64,000 bases of DNA, from contig JAOUNS010000019.1 in assembly GCA_029880855.1 (NCBI GenBank), positions 1 to 64,000 of the forward strand, in the 5' to 3' direction. Made by a program: the position numbers and the translations under genes. This document shows, piece by piece, positions 18,103 to 27,223 of this stretch. This stretch comes from Gammaproteobacteria bacterium. GTDB lineage: Bacteria > Pseudomonadota > Gammaproteobacteria > UBA6429 > Thiohalophilaceae. The notes beneath the pieces are model-generated. The model searched no databases. It was given only the letters and a program-made list of their open reading frames with translations, and was not told the DNA's origin. Position 1 is the first letter of the stretch; the number at the start of each line of letters is the position of its first letter.

Positions 18103-19008
18103 TTAACCGGCTTTCTTGTCCTGGCGATATTTGCGATCCAGTTTGGCAGCCACCGCCACATTCTTTGGCTTTTTGTTTTTGTGTCGGTCCTGGTGGCCCA
18201 GTTCCTTTTCCATGTCATTGATTGCCTGTTCAATCTCGTCAATGCCCAGTACGTGTAACTCTTCAATATAACCCAGTAACAGGAATCGATCACACAGCAG
18301 GTTGATCTTGCGCGGCACACCGCCGGTCCAGTCATGAATAAAGTCATAGACGGCATCTTCAATCTTTGGATCGCCGTTCCAGCCGGCGATTTCCAGTCGT
18401 GTCTGGATATACTTTTCCACTTCGGCGCGAGACAGCGCCTCAATATGGTAAGAGGCAATAATACGCTGCCGCAGGTGTTCAAAACGGGGTAATAACAATG
18501 TGTCACGCAGTTCGAACTGGCCCACCAGGAATATTTGCAATGCCGCCTTGCCGTTGACTTCGATATTGGAGAGGATACGCAATTCTTCCAGAGCTTCTTC
18601 TTTTAGTGTCTGGGCTTCATCAATCACCAGCAAGACGCGAATGTCGCGCTTGTGGCGTTTTAATAAATATTCTTCCAGTGATTTGAATAATGCCACTCTG
18701 CCCCGGTTTTCAAACGGCAGATTGAGTGAGGCGCAGATCAACTCCAGGATGTTTTCCGCATTGATGTTCGCCGCTGCGATGCGGTTGACTTCCACATGAC
18801 GCTTTTTTGCTTCGCCGATCAGGCGCTGGATCAGGGTGGTTTTACCGTACCCCACGCCACCGGTGATGGCGACAAAGCCTTCGCCCTGTTCAATACCATA
18901 CAACAGATAGGCCAGCGCCTTTTCCTGGGTGCGGCTTTTGTAGAAAAAGTGAATATCCGGCGTTAATTTAAACGGACGCTCTTTCAGCTTGTAGAATTCC
19001 AGATACAT
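18103..19008 (-). CDS. ExeA/GspA-like AAA ATPase
   Basis: This 301-residue P-loop ATPase of the ExeA/TIGR03015 type starts with FYKLKERPFKLTPDIHFFY. It has Walker A ITGGVGYGKTTL (about residues 48-59), Walker B VLLVIDEAQTL (about 128-138) and an arginine region around RFEHLRQRI. A winged-helix-like tail carries GGVPRKINLLCDRFLLLG. A short basic end follows (KNKKPKNVAVAAKL). Relatives support type II secretion assembly (ExeA), MSHA pili (MshM) or exosortase-linked export. None of those partners is in this window, and the peptidoglycan-binding domain of full ExeA is missing. It is convergent with the lipoprotein gene (12 bp apart). The specific role is open. Confidence 0.85.
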   Translation of the reverse strand: MYLEFYKLKERPFKLTPDIHFFYKSRTQEKALAYLLYGIEQGEGFVAITGGVGYGKTTLIQRLIGEAKKRHVEVNRIAAANINAENILELICASLNLPFENRGRVALFKSLEEYLLKRHKRDIRVLLVIDEAQTLKEEALEELRILSNIEVNGKAALQIFLVGQFELRDTLLLPRFEHLRQRIIASYHIEALSRAEVEKYIQTRLEIAGWNGDPKIEDAVYDFIHDWTGGVPRKINLLCDRFLLLGYIEELHVLGIDEIEQAINDMEKELGHQDRHKNKKPKNVAVAAKLDRKYRQDKKAG

Positions 19009-19207
19009 AAACTATCGATTCACCATAAATCCACAACAAAACATGGGTGATAGGCCGAATCACTCCCCCTGGGTATGTATCGTCCCGCCGCTGATATTCC
19101 ATTAAATTTTTCCAAACTCACTATTGCATGTGAAAGTGCCTGATTCGGCGTTGATTTTGCATTGAAAAGTACATCATCCACACTGAACAATGTGTTAACT
19201 GGATGTG

Positions 19208-19227
19208 TTCACTATATTTATAGTGAA
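19208..19227. promoter_or_regulatory. Perfect inverted repeat upstream of gnd-zwf (putative operator)
   Basis: TTCACTATA and TATAGTGAA are perfect 9-bp inverted arms separated by TT. The element lies 36 bp before the gnd start in the 255-bp non-coding stretch 19009-19263, where no gene is seen. Its size and position suit a dimeric repressor site for the gnd-zwf operon. It does not match the HexR consensus I know (TGTAATTAAATTACA type). Confidence 0.5.
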
Positions 19228-19263
19228 GCTGCGATTCATATTCACGAACCGGGACAAATACCT

Positions 19264-20178
19264 ATGCATATTGCACTAATCGGACTGGGCAAAATGGGCG
19301 CCAACATGGCACGCCGTCTGTGTCGGGGGAAAATCAGCGTAGTCGGCTACAATCGCTCACCGGAAATTGTGACTGAGCTGGCCGACAACGAAGGGCTGCA
19401 ACCGGCAAGCTCACTGGCCGATGCGGTTGAAAAGCTGCCAAAACCACGGATTATCTGGCTGATGTTGCCCAGCGGTGCCCCCACCGCAGCCGCCGTTGAT
19501 GAGCTGATCGAGTTACTTGAGGCCGGTGATATTGTTATCGACGGCGGCAACTCCAACTACAAAACCAGTTGCAGTCACGGAGAAAAGCTGGCGCAACACG
19601 GCATCGGTTTCATCGACGCCGGGACCTCCGGCGGTGTCTGGGGACTGGAAAACGGTTATTGCCTGATGGTGGGCGGGCGTGCCGAGCACGTCAAACTGAT
19701 CGAACCTGTCCTGCAAGTGCTTGCACCGGCATCGAACAAAGGCTGGGCGCACGTGGGCCCGATTGGTGCAGGCCACTTCACCAAGATGATTCACAATGGC
19801 ATCGAATACGGCATGATGCAGGCCTATGCGGAGGGCTTTGCCCTGCTGCAGGGGAAAAGCGAATTTGATCTCGACCTGGCGCAGATTGCCGAGTTATGGC
19901 GTCACAGCTCGGTGGTACGCAGCTGGTTGCTGGATCTGACCGCTGATTTTCTCAGTGAAGATCAGCAGCTGGATGATATCGAGCCCTATGTGGCCGATTC
20001 CGGTGAAGGCCGCTGGACGATTGATGAGGCCACTGAACAGGGCGTGGCGGCGCCGGTGCTGGCCCTGGCCCTGCACATGCGGTTTGCCAGTCAGGGCAAA
20101 GCGGATTTCGGCAATAAACTGCTGGCCATGATGCGACAAAGCTTTGGTGGACATGCACTCAAGGACAAAACATCATGA
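19264..20178 (+). CDS. gnd: 6-phosphogluconate dehydrogenase, short decarboxylating form
   Basis: This 304-residue enzyme oxidises and decarboxylates 6-phosphogluconate to ribulose 5-phosphate. The Rossmann motif is [13 protein letters not shown] at the N-terminus, the substrate-binding segment is [14 protein letters not shown], and the catalytic Lys/Asn region is [20 protein letters not shown]. At about 300 residues it belongs to the short class, many of whose members prefer NAD, rather than the 470-residue NADP class. Start 19264 was chosen because the Rossmann fold begins there; the 34 upstream codons of open frame are not conserved-looking. The stop overlaps the zwf start (ATGA-type, 20175-20178). 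The palindrome at 19208-19227 probably controls both genes. Confidence 0.95.
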   Translation: MHIALIGLGKMGANMARRLCRGKISVVGYNRSPEIVTELADNEGLQPASSLADAVEKLPKPRIIWLMLPSGAPTAAAVDELIELLEAGDIVIDGGNSNYKTSCSHGEKLAQHGIGFIDAGTSGGVWGLENGYCLMVGGRAEHVKLIEPVLQVLAPASNKGWAHVGPIGAGHFTKMIHNGIEYGMMQAYAEGFALLQGKSEFDLDLAQIAELWRHSSVVRSWLLDLTADFLSEDQQLDDIEPYVADSGEGRWTIDEATEQGVAAPVLALALHMRFASQGKADFGNKLLAMMRQSFGGHALKDKTS

Positions 20179-21653
20179 TGGAACCCTGTACATTTATCGT
20201 CTTCGGCGCCACCGGCAATCTGTCACGCAACAAGTTGTTGCCCGCCATGTATCACCTGGAAGAGGCAAATCGCATCCCGGATGGCAGTGCCATTATCGGT
20301 TTCAGTCGACAGGCCTTCAGTGATGAAAGCTGGCAGGAACAATTGACCGGAATTTTGCAAAACAAGGCACGCGGCGGGATAAAACCGGAAGTAATGTCAC
20401 GCCTGTCCGCACGCTTGCACATGTTTAACGGTGACATGACCGATGTGGCTTCCCTGCGTGAACTCAAACAATTCATCGAAGCCAGACCGGAACTGCCGCG
20501 TAATCTGATCTTTTACATGGCCATCCCGCCGGCCCAATATACCCGTGTCAGTCAGGCCCTGGCTGATGCCGGACTGGCTCGGGAAGAACAGGGCTGGCGT
20601 CGTCTGGTGATCGAAAAACCGTTTGGCTTTGATATCGAGAGTGCCCGCGCCCTGGATGAGAATCTGCATCGCCATTTTCGTGAAGCACAGATCTTTCGCA
20701 TTGATCATTATCTGGGCAAGGCCATGGTGCAAAATGTGTTGGTTTTCCGCTTTGCCAATCTGATGCTGGAGCCGCTCTGGAACCGTAATTACATTGATCA
20801 TGTCCAGATCACCCATTCCGAAACCCAGGGCATCGCCGGTCGCGCCGCGTTTTACGACAATGTGGGCGCCATGCGCGATATGATCCAGAGCCATCTGTTG
20901 CAAATGCTCACGCTGGTAGCCATGGAACCGCCGCCCAATCTGGATGCCGAGTCTTTGCGTGATGAAAAGGTCAAGGTGTTGAAATCGATTCGCCCCATCG
21001 CCAAACGGGCGGTGAATGCCCATGCCTTTCGCGCCCAATACGCGGCAGGCGCCGTGAACGATAAATCGGTGGCGGGTTATGTGACTGAAAGCGGCATTGC
21101 CCCGCACAGCACCACCGAGACCTATGCCGCATTGAAACTCTATATTGACAACTGGCGCTGGCGCAATGTGCCGTTTTATTTGCGGACCGGCAAACGCATG
21201 GCGCAAAACAGTTCGGTGATCAGTATTCGTTTCAAACACCCGCCGCAACAACTGTTTCGCAAAACGCCGATTGAACAGATCAAACCCAACTGGATCATCC
21301 TGGGTATTCAGCCCCAGGAGTGTATGCGGATTGAGTTACAGGTTAAACAGCCGGGGCTGGAGTTATTGACCCACACCACCAGTCTGGATGCCAGTTACTG
21401 TTCGCACAGTGATTACCAGCTGGATGCCTATGAGGCCCTGCTACTGGATGCGATTGAAAATGATCGCTCACTGTTTCTGCGATATGACGAAATTGAACTG
21501 GCCTGGCAGATCATCGACCCCATTATCAAAGTCTGGGACACCGATCGCGATTTTATCCATACTTACCCGTCCGGCAGTTGGGGGCCGGATGAGGTGAACA
21601 AACTGTTTGATCGGGAAGATCACTACTGGCGCAATTCCATTGCTCATGAATAA
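20175..21653 (+). CDS. zwf: Glucose-6-phosphate 1-dehydrogenase
   Basis: This 492-residue enzyme oxidises glucose 6-phosphate to 6-phosphogluconolactone, the first step of the oxidative pentose phosphate pathway. The N-terminal nucleotide site is [17 protein letters not shown], and the active site is [13 protein letters not shown] (about residues 174-186). Further on is [14 protein letters not shown]. Length and order are normal. It is translationally coupled to gnd. Its 3' end overlaps the convergent glk gene by 10 bp. With glk, pgl and gnd adjacent, the window encodes the whole route from glucose to ribulose 5-phosphate. Confidence 0.98.
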   Translation: MMEPCTFIVFGATGNLSRNKLLPAMYHLEEANRIPDGSAIIGFSRQAFSDESWQEQLTGILQNKARGGIKPEVMSRLSARLHMFNGDMTDVASLRELKQFIEARPELPRNLIFYMAIPPAQYTRVSQALADAGLAREEQGWRRLVIEKPFGFDIESARALDENLHRHFREAQIFRIDHYLGKAMVQNVLVFRFANLMLEPLWNRNYIDHVQITHSETQGIAGRAAFYDNVGAMRDMIQSHLLQMLTLVAMEPPPNLDAESLRDEKVKVLKSIRPIAKRAVNAHAFRAQYAAGAVNDKSVAGYVTESGIAPHSTTETYAALKLYIDNWRWRNVPFYLRTGKRMAQNSSVISIRFKHPPQQLFRKTPIEQIKPNWIILGIQPQECMRIELQVKQPGLELLTHTTSLDASYCSHSDYQLDAYEALLLDAIENDRSLFLRYDEIELAWQIIDPIIKVWDTDRDFIHTYPSGSWGPDEVNKLFDREDHYWRNSIAHE

Positions 21654-22627
21654 GTGGTACTGGACCTGGCCAATGACGCTGCACCCAGCAAGCCCACATC
21701 GGTATTCATGATCACCTGTACCGGGATGGCGGCCAGCATTGTCTGCATGGGTGGCTTGTCACAAAACACTGTGCGAAAACGTTCAGAGCGCAGGTAATCA
21801 ATTATCTTCGGTGCAATCCCGCCGGCCAGATAGACGCCGCCCCGCGCCAGACAAGTGATCGCCAGGTTGGCGGCCTGCGCCGCATAGATCTCGGTAAACA
21901 TGGCCAGTGCCCTGTCCGCCGACGGATCACCCTGCTGCGCCGCCGTTGTAATAGCTGCGGCCGGATCAGCCGCCTGTAACAAAGCGGCACTTTCCAGTCC
22001 CTGGTCACGCAGGCACACAAATTCATAGAGTCGGGCAATGCCCTTGCCCGACAGGAAAGTTTCATAACTCACCCGTGGTAATTTTGTTTGCCAATAACGC
22101 AATAGTTCTATTTGTTGTGCATCACATGGTGCGAAATCCACATGCCCGCCTTCACTCGGCAAACAGATCAAACGATTGTCATGTTGCAATGTAAACCCCA
22201 CCCCCAAGCCGGTCCCTGCTCCCACCAATACACGCACACCGTTACGCGCCGCTTCTCCAGGCTGGATGGTAACCAGCTCATCTGCCGGCAACTGCTCAAT
22301 ACCGTAGGCTGTGCCGGTAAAGTCATTGATCAATCTGACAATGGGGATATGTAACTGTGTGGTCAGTTGCCGCGCATCCAGCCGCCACGGCAGATTGGTG
22401 ACCTGTGCAACCTCATCAATAACCGGTCCCGCCACGGCAAAACAGGCCGTCTTGATCGGCGTTGACAGCTCATTATGGGTCTCCAGGAAAGACGCAACAA
22501 TCGTTGCCAGATCGTCATAAAGTCGGCTGGGGTATGTCTGCTTGCAGATAATTTTAATACGTCCATCCCTGACCTCTGCCAGGGCAAGTCGACAATGTGT
22601 ACCGCCTATATCACCGGCCAGGATCAC
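21644..22627 (-). CDS. glk: Glucokinase (ROK-independent, Glk family)
   Basis: This 327-residue enzyme phosphorylates glucose with ATP. The phosphate-binding loop is [14 protein letters not shown] at the N-terminus, the substrate region is [12 protein letters not shown], the second phosphate loop is [13 protein letters not shown], and EGGHVDFAP and GGIAPKI follow as in bacterial Glk. The start is a GTG that overlaps the pgl stop by 4 bp (22624-22627), so pgl-glk is a coupled operon. It would use glucose released by the invertase or glycosidase encoded in this window. Confidence 0.95.
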   Translation of the reverse strand: MILAGDIGGTHCRLALAEVRDGRIKIICKQTYPSRLYDDLATIVASFLETHNELSTPIKTACFAVAGPVIDEVAQVTNLPWRLDARQLTTQLHIPIVRLINDFTGTAYGIEQLPADELVTIQPGEAARNGVRVLVGAGTGLGVGFTLQHDNRLICLPSEGGHVDFAPCDAQQIELLRYWQTKLPRVSYETFLSGKGIARLYEFVCLRDQGLESAALLQAADPAAAITTAAQQGDPSADRALAMFTEIYAAQAANLAITCLARGGVYLAGGIAPKIIDYLRSERFRTVFCDKPPMQTMLAAIPVQVIMNTDVGLLGAASLARSSTTYS

Positions 22628-23379
22628 ACATACTCCAAACGGCTTGCGGCCGCTTCATCCAGAAACCACTGTATATTGCCGACCGGCTGCACCCGTTGAA
22701 TGGGATACATCAGTTGTGAATCAGGCTGAAAGACCTCCGCCAGTACCGGTGCCTTGTCTGCACCACAAACCAGCACCATCACCTGTCGGGCCTGATTAAT
22801 CACCGGCAAGGTCAAGCTAATCCGCCACACCGAGAGTTCTTCGACATAGACTGCCGTCACCTTTTTTTCAGTTTCATCCAGGGCCGGCGTGCCGGGAAAC
22901 AGTGAAGCGGTATGTCCATCGGCCCCCATGCCCAGCATCACGAGATCGAACTCAGGCAAGCCATTCGCTGCAACCGGGAGTTCTTTAGACAAGACCAGTT
23001 CATAGGCCTGCGCCGCCGCATCGGCTGTCGCATGATTTGTATCGATCAGTTGAATTTGCGCAGGCATGAGCGGCAGATGTTGTAACAGTGCAGCGGTGAT
23101 CATCTTGTAATTACTGTTGTCATCCGTGTGCGGCACAAAGCGCTCATCACCCAGAAAAAAAACCACCTTTGACCAAACCACCGCATCCCGCCACGGTGAC
23201 TGTGCCAATAATCGATACAAGCCGGCCGGTGTATTGCCCCCGGACAGTGCAACAATAAACCGGCCGTGCGCCAATATTGCCCGTTGCGCCTGTGCAACCC
23301 AAAAATCAGCCGCCGATTGATACAAACTGTCTGCATCGGCGTAGACAGAGAAGGGTCTGGCGGGAGGATGATCGGACAT
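22624..23379 (-). CDS. pgl: 6-phosphogluconolactonase
   Basis: This 251-residue protein hydrolyses 6-phosphogluconolactone to 6-phosphogluconate. It belongs to the NagB/DevB-type family: FIVALSGGNTPAGLYRLLA (about residues 42-60), FFLGDERFVPHTDDNSNY and LVMLGMGADGHTASLFPGTP are all recognisable. The C-terminus carries the usual basic-aromatic end. It is first in a pgl-glk minus-strand operon and divergent from the glycosidase at 23459; the 79-bp space must hold promoters for both. Confidence 0.95.
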   Translation of the reverse strand: MSDHPPARPFSVYADADSLYQSAADFWVAQAQRAILAHGRFIVALSGGNTPAGLYRLLAQSPWRDAVVWSKVVFFLGDERFVPHTDDNSNYKMITAALLQHLPLMPAQIQLIDTNHATADAAAQAYELVLSKELPVAANGLPEFDLVMLGMGADGHTASLFPGTPALDETEKKVTAVYVEELSVWRISLTLPVINQARQVMVLVCGADKAPVLAEVFQPDSQLMYPIQRVQPVGNIQWFLDEAAASRLEYV

Positions 23380-23458
23380 TGTTTCGCTATAGTTAAAGGG
23401 TCAATACTCATTAGCCTAGCACGCAATAACAGTGTTGGCATCAACACATCAGCATGAT

Positions 23459-24739
23459 ATGAAAACCAAACAAAACAGTCTCAATACGGCAACGACAACA
23501 GCCCTGCACACGGAAGGTTATCAACGGGCCGAACAACTGTTGGGCGAATGCAGCAACCCGGACGGGTTTCTTGCCGCCGCCAGTGAACATGATAATTATC
23601 GGCGGATCTGGGCGCGTGACGGGGTCATCGTCGGTCTGGCGGCATTAATGAGCGGGAATGAAGCCTTGGTCCGCACCCTGCGTGCGACCCTCACCACCCT
23701 GGCGCGCTATCAGGGACCCCATGGTGAAATCCCCAGTAATGTGGATACCGGCACACAACGCATCAGTTACGGCGGCACCACCGGTCGCGTTGATGCTGAT
23801 TTATGGTTCATCATCGGTTGCGGTGAATATTGGCGGGCAACCGGGGACCATGCCTTCCTGGAAAATATCATCCCGGCGGTGGAAAAAACCCGTTTTTTAC
23901 TCGGTGCGTGGGAATACAACAACCGCGGTCTGCTCTATGTCCCGGCGGCCGGTGACTGGGCGGACGAATACCTGCATGCCGGGTATATTCTGTATGATCA
24001 ACTGCTCTATCTACAGGCACAACGCACCCTCGCCGTGTTGCATGAATATATCCACGGCTCCTGCGATCATCAACTACTGGAAAAACAGACACACCTGAAA
24101 CATTTGATCCAGTCCAATTACTGGTTTCATAATGATGATGAAATGCCCGATGATGTTTATCATGAGGTTCTGTTCAAAAAAGGACTGATGGCGGCACCAC
24201 ATTGTCGCGGCGAATACTGGTTGCCCTTTTTCTCTCCCACCGGTTATGGCTACCGGTTTGACAGTTTCGCCAATATACTCGTGTCACTGTTTGGTGTTGC
24301 CGGCACGGAACAACAAAATCGGGTTGATGCCTACATCGAAACCATTCTGCATCCTGAACTGCCGCTGCTGCCGGCCTTTCATCCGGTAATTCAACCGGTG
24401 GATGAAGACTGGAAACATTTACAAATGACCTTTTCCTACACATTCAAGAACAAACCCTATGAGTTTCACAATGGCGGGCTGTGGCCCATGCTCAGTGGAT
24501 TTTATGTGGCTGATCTCGCCAAACGGGGTAAACTTGCACAAGCGGAAATCTCGTTACAAGCCATCCACGAGGCAAACCGCAAAGCTCGGGATGGCGAGGA
24601 ATGGGAATTTGCCGAATATATCCATGGACAGAACCTGCAAGCCGGCGGGACAAAGCAACAGGCCTGGAGTGCGGCGGCGGCTATCATGGCAACCGCTGCC
24701 CTGAATAACAAGAAAGTGTTTAATATTGATGGCGACTGA
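23459..24739 (+). CDS. (alpha/alpha)6-barrel glycoside hydrolase, debranching-enzyme/invertase-like
   Basis: This 426-residue protein has the repeating helical pattern of (alpha/alpha)6-barrel glycosidases. Likely active-site segments are RRIWARDGVIVGLAALMSGN (about residues 49-68), YGGTTGRVDADLWFIIG and EFHNGGLWPMLSGFYVA, with a final GGTKQQAWSAAAAI. The pattern is closest to amylo-1,6-glucosidase (GDE_C) and GH100-like enzymes, and it is a distant relative of the GH100 protein at 38193. It overlaps the sucrose-phosphate phosphatase gene by 11 bp, so its substrate is probably sucrose or a related glucoside osmolyte, but this is inference. ATG 23459 was preferred to a TTG at 23432. No signal peptide is seen, so it is cytosolic. 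Confidence 0.75.
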   Translation: MKTKQNSLNTATTTALHTEGYQRAEQLLGECSNPDGFLAAASEHDNYRRIWARDGVIVGLAALMSGNEALVRTLRATLTTLARYQGPHGEIPSNVDTGTQRISYGGTTGRVDADLWFIIGCGEYWRATGDHAFLENIIPAVEKTRFLLGAWEYNNRGLLYVPAAGDWADEYLHAGYILYDQLLYLQAQRTLAVLHEYIHGSCDHQLLEKQTHLKHLIQSNYWFHNDDEMPDDVYHEVLFKKGLMAAPHCRGEYWLPFFSPTGYGYRFDSFANILVSLFGVAGTEQQNRVDAYIETILHPELPLLPAFHPVIQPVDEDWKHLQMTFSYTFKNKPYEFHNGGLWPMLSGFYVADLAKRGKLAQAEISLQAIHEANRKARDGEEWEFAEYIHGQNLQAGGTKQQAWSAAAAIMATAALNNKKVFNIDGD

Positions 24740-25565
24740 CAAACCCGTGCTGCTTTGCTGTGATCTGGATCGCACACTGATCCCCAATGGTCCGCAACCG
24801 GAATCACCACAGGCAAGGGAAAAATTTCGACAATTGATCGAACGGCCTGAAGTGAAACTGGCCTATGTCAGCGGTCGGGATAAGCAACTGTTACTGTCAG
24901 CCATCGCCGATTATGATCTCCCCGTCCCCGATTATGCCATCGGTGACGTGGGCACCAGTCTTTATCATATCAGGGCAAATGAGTGGCGACTGTCCGGGGA
25001 TTGGCATCAGCATATCAGTCAGGACTGGCACGGTCTGCAACAACCGGATCTGCAGGAATATCTGCACACATTCCCGCAACTTGAACTACAGGAAACAGAA
25101 AAACAAAACCGCTATAAGCTGAGTTATTATGTTGATCCGAAAGTCGATATCAGCACATTACTGACAGTGATTGATCAGACGCTGCAAGCAAACAATATCA
25201 GGGCCAATCTGGTGTGGAGTATCGACGAACAGCAAAACACCGGCCTGCTGGATATCCTGCCCGCCTCGGCCAACAAACTCCATGCGATCAACTATCTCAT
25301 TGCACATGAAGGATTCCAGACGGAAAGGACGATATTTGCGGGAGACAGCGGCAATGATCTGGATGTATTGACCAGCCCGCTGCAAGCGGTACTGGTCAAC
25401 AATGCCATGCCCGAGATCAAGCAACAGGCGCTGGAGTCAGCCAGACTGCATCACACCGAACAGCAATTATATATCGCCGTTGGTGACTTCATGGGCATGA
25501 ACGGTAATTATGCAGCCGGGATACTGGAAGGGGTGGCCCATTACCTGCCGGAATACCGGAAGTAA
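24729..25565 (+). CDS. spp: Sucrose-6-phosphate phosphatase-like HAD hydrolase
   Basis: This 278-residue HAD-superfamily protein is of the S6PP type. Motif I is intact (LLCCDLDRTLIP, nucleophile Asp12 and acid/base Asp14). Motif II is in LAYVSGRDKQ, the Lys motif near SANKLHAINYL, and motif IV is FAGDSGNDLDVL. The cap insertion carries KQNRYKLSYYVD as in sucrose-phosphatases. It removes phosphate from sucrose 6-phosphate made by the synthase at 34906. Mannosylfructose-phosphate phosphatase is an alternative, but no matching synthase is seen. It is coupled to the glycosidase upstream (11-bp overlap). ATG 24729 is the likely start. Confidence 0.85.
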   Translation: MATDKPVLLCCDLDRTLIPNGPQPESPQAREKFRQLIERPEVKLAYVSGRDKQLLLSAIADYDLPVPDYAIGDVGTSLYHIRANEWRLSGDWHQHISQDWHGLQQPDLQEYLHTFPQLELQETEKQNRYKLSYYVDPKVDISTLLTVIDQTLQANNIRANLVWSIDEQQNTGLLDILPASANKLHAINYLIAHEGFQTERTIFAGDSGNDLDVLTSPLQAVLVNNAMPEIKQQALESARLHHTEQQLYIAVGDFMGMNGNYAAGILEGVAHYLPEYRK

Positions 25566-25582
25566 CCGGCCACCTCCGTCAA

Positions 25583-27067
25583 TCAGATGCCAATACGTTT
25601 CCGTTCCAGACGGCGGATAAACTCTTCGAGAATAATCCGGTACAGGTCATCCTTCAGGAAGTTTGTCTCCACACCGGAATCGATATTGGGGTTATCATTC
25701 ACCTCAATCACCACACCGGCATCACCGATCTGTTTTACATCCACACCATACAAGCCATCACCAATCAGGTTGGCGGCACGGGTCGCTACATCCAGTATCT
25801 TTTTCGGTGTTTCATACACCGGCAAAGTCTGGAAGGTGCCCGACTCTACTGTGCCGGAAGAAGCGTTGTGTTTGTAAATCTGCCAGTGACCGCGCGACAT
25901 AAAGTACTTGCAGGCAAAAATCGGCTTTTTGTTCAAGACACCGATTCGCCAGTCATATTCGGTATAGGTATAGGCCTGGGCCAGCACCAGCGCTGACTGT
26001 TTGAACAATTCCGCCAGATGGGTTTTGAGTTGTTCCTCATCCTCAACCTTGACGATACCCCGTGAAAAAGAACCATCGGGGATCTTCAGCACCATGGGAA
26101 AACCCAGTGAATTAACCGCCGTAGCGATGTCTTCTTTCAAGCGATCCTTGCTCAGGATCTGGGTGATGGGTGTCGGCACGCCGTTTGTGTTCAACAGGTC
26201 AGCCAGATAAATCTTGTTGGTGCACCGCAGGATGGACTGGGGATCATCGATCACCACCATGCCTTCACTCTCCGCCCGTTTGGCGAAACGATAGGTATGG
26301 TTGTCAATGGCAGTGGTTTCGCGGATGAACAGGGCGTCATATTCAGCCAGTCGCACATAATCCTTGCGGGTGATCAACTCTACGTTGATCCCCATCTGTT
26401 TGCCGATACTGACAAACTTCTTGAGTGCGGTTTTGTCGCTGGGGGGGAGTTTTTCTTCCGGGTCCACCAGAATGGCCAGGTCATAGCGAGAAAGTTTTTT
26501 GGAGCGGGGTTTGCGCCATACTGCCTTGTTGAATCTTTCCAGCGCTTCGGCGAACAGATCTTCTTCGCTGGGTTGCAGGGTATTCAGGGCGCCGGGTTTA
26601 ATCGACTCGACAAACCATCGCTCGCGGAGTCGGATAGTCAGCACCAGAATGGGACAGGGGTACAATTCAAAAATCTGCCGCCCCAGACTTTCCAGTTCAG
26701 GGATATCGGTGTTACCGAAAAACAGTTTCAGGCTGAGGGTATCATTCTCCAGTTGGCGATCATGCAGGGCCTTTTCCAGTAACTGGTTCAGGTTGCCGAT
26801 GTCCAGACTGTAGAGAGACTTATTACTCAGGTCGTTGATACTGCGCACGGAGGGGATGACCTTGTGGTTTCGCGCCTCGGCCAGCAGTGAGCAATAATAG
26901 CCATTGGTCAGGTACTTGTAACTGCGGCAAAGGTTGATCACCTGCACCGCACTGTTATTCAGTGACCCGGGTTGTGACAGGTAGTCCTGTACACTGATCA
27001 CATTATCGGATGGATAGTAAGCCGTCCAATCCTGCGGCTTGTCGACAACAATTAAAACTGAATGCAT
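25583..27067 (-). CDS. RimK-type ATP-grasp ligase with N-terminal RLAN domain
   Basis: This 494-residue protein has an N-terminal RLAN-type domain (MHSVLIVVDKPQDWTAYYPS, then about 190 residues) and a C-terminal ATP-grasp domain. In the latter LGFPMVLKIPDGSFSRGIVK, DWRIGVLNKKPIFACKYF and GVVIEVNDNPNIDSGVETNF are the nucleotide- and Mg-binding segments. RimK relatives join amino acids, often glutamate, to a protein or small-molecule carboxylate. The substrate here is unknown. The start at 27067 is taken because similarity begins there; the upstream open frame to 27211 is probably leader. It is divergent from a DUF2817 peptidase and a GNAT-C39 protein, a conserved trio. Confidence 0.85.
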   Translation of the reverse strand: MHSVLIVVDKPQDWTAYYPSDNVISVQDYLSQPGSLNNSAVQVINLCRSYKYLTNGYYCSLLAEARNHKVIPSVRSINDLSNKSLYSLDIGNLNQLLEKALHDRQLENDTLSLKLFFGNTDIPELESLGRQIFELYPCPILVLTIRLRERWFVESIKPGALNTLQPSEEDLFAEALERFNKAVWRKPRSKKLSRYDLAILVDPEEKLPPSDKTALKKFVSIGKQMGINVELITRKDYVRLAEYDALFIRETTAIDNHTYRFAKRAESEGMVVIDDPQSILRCTNKIYLADLLNTNGVPTPITQILSKDRLKEDIATAVNSLGFPMVLKIPDGSFSRGIVKVEDEEQLKTHLAELFKQSALVLAQAYTYTEYDWRIGVLNKKPIFACKYFMSRGHWQIYKHNASSGTVESGTFQTLPVYETPKKILDVATRAANLIGDGLYGVDVKQIGDAGVVIEVNDNPNIDSGVETNFLKDDLYRIILEEFIRRLERKRIGI

Positions 27068-27223
27068 GGGGTGTAATGAAACCGGGAAATAACGTATTCG
27101 GGTAACAGGTCGGCCGGACAATCGGTACGGTAACGAGAGAGAAAAAATATTTTCATAAAGGCTGGAAAGTCGCCCTTCCTGAACTATACCTATTGCAGCT
27201 ACTGTTTGCACCCACAGGTTGTC

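Noticed and set aside
18103-19008. Assignment of the AAA ATPase to an exosortase/PEP-CTERM system
   Set aside because: No exosortase, PEP-CTERM protein or extracellular polysaccharide gene is in the window; only the general ExeA-like class is supported.
20397-21251. A 284-codon minus-strand frame opposite zwf
   Set aside because: It is antisense to zwf with no recognisable motif.
27068-27211. A 48-codon N-terminal extension of the RimK-type ligase, or a precursor peptide in the divergent gap
   Set aside because: Family-like sequence begins at 27067, and the extension has no leader-peptide motif such as a double Gly followed by a small core. It is more likely untranslated leader.
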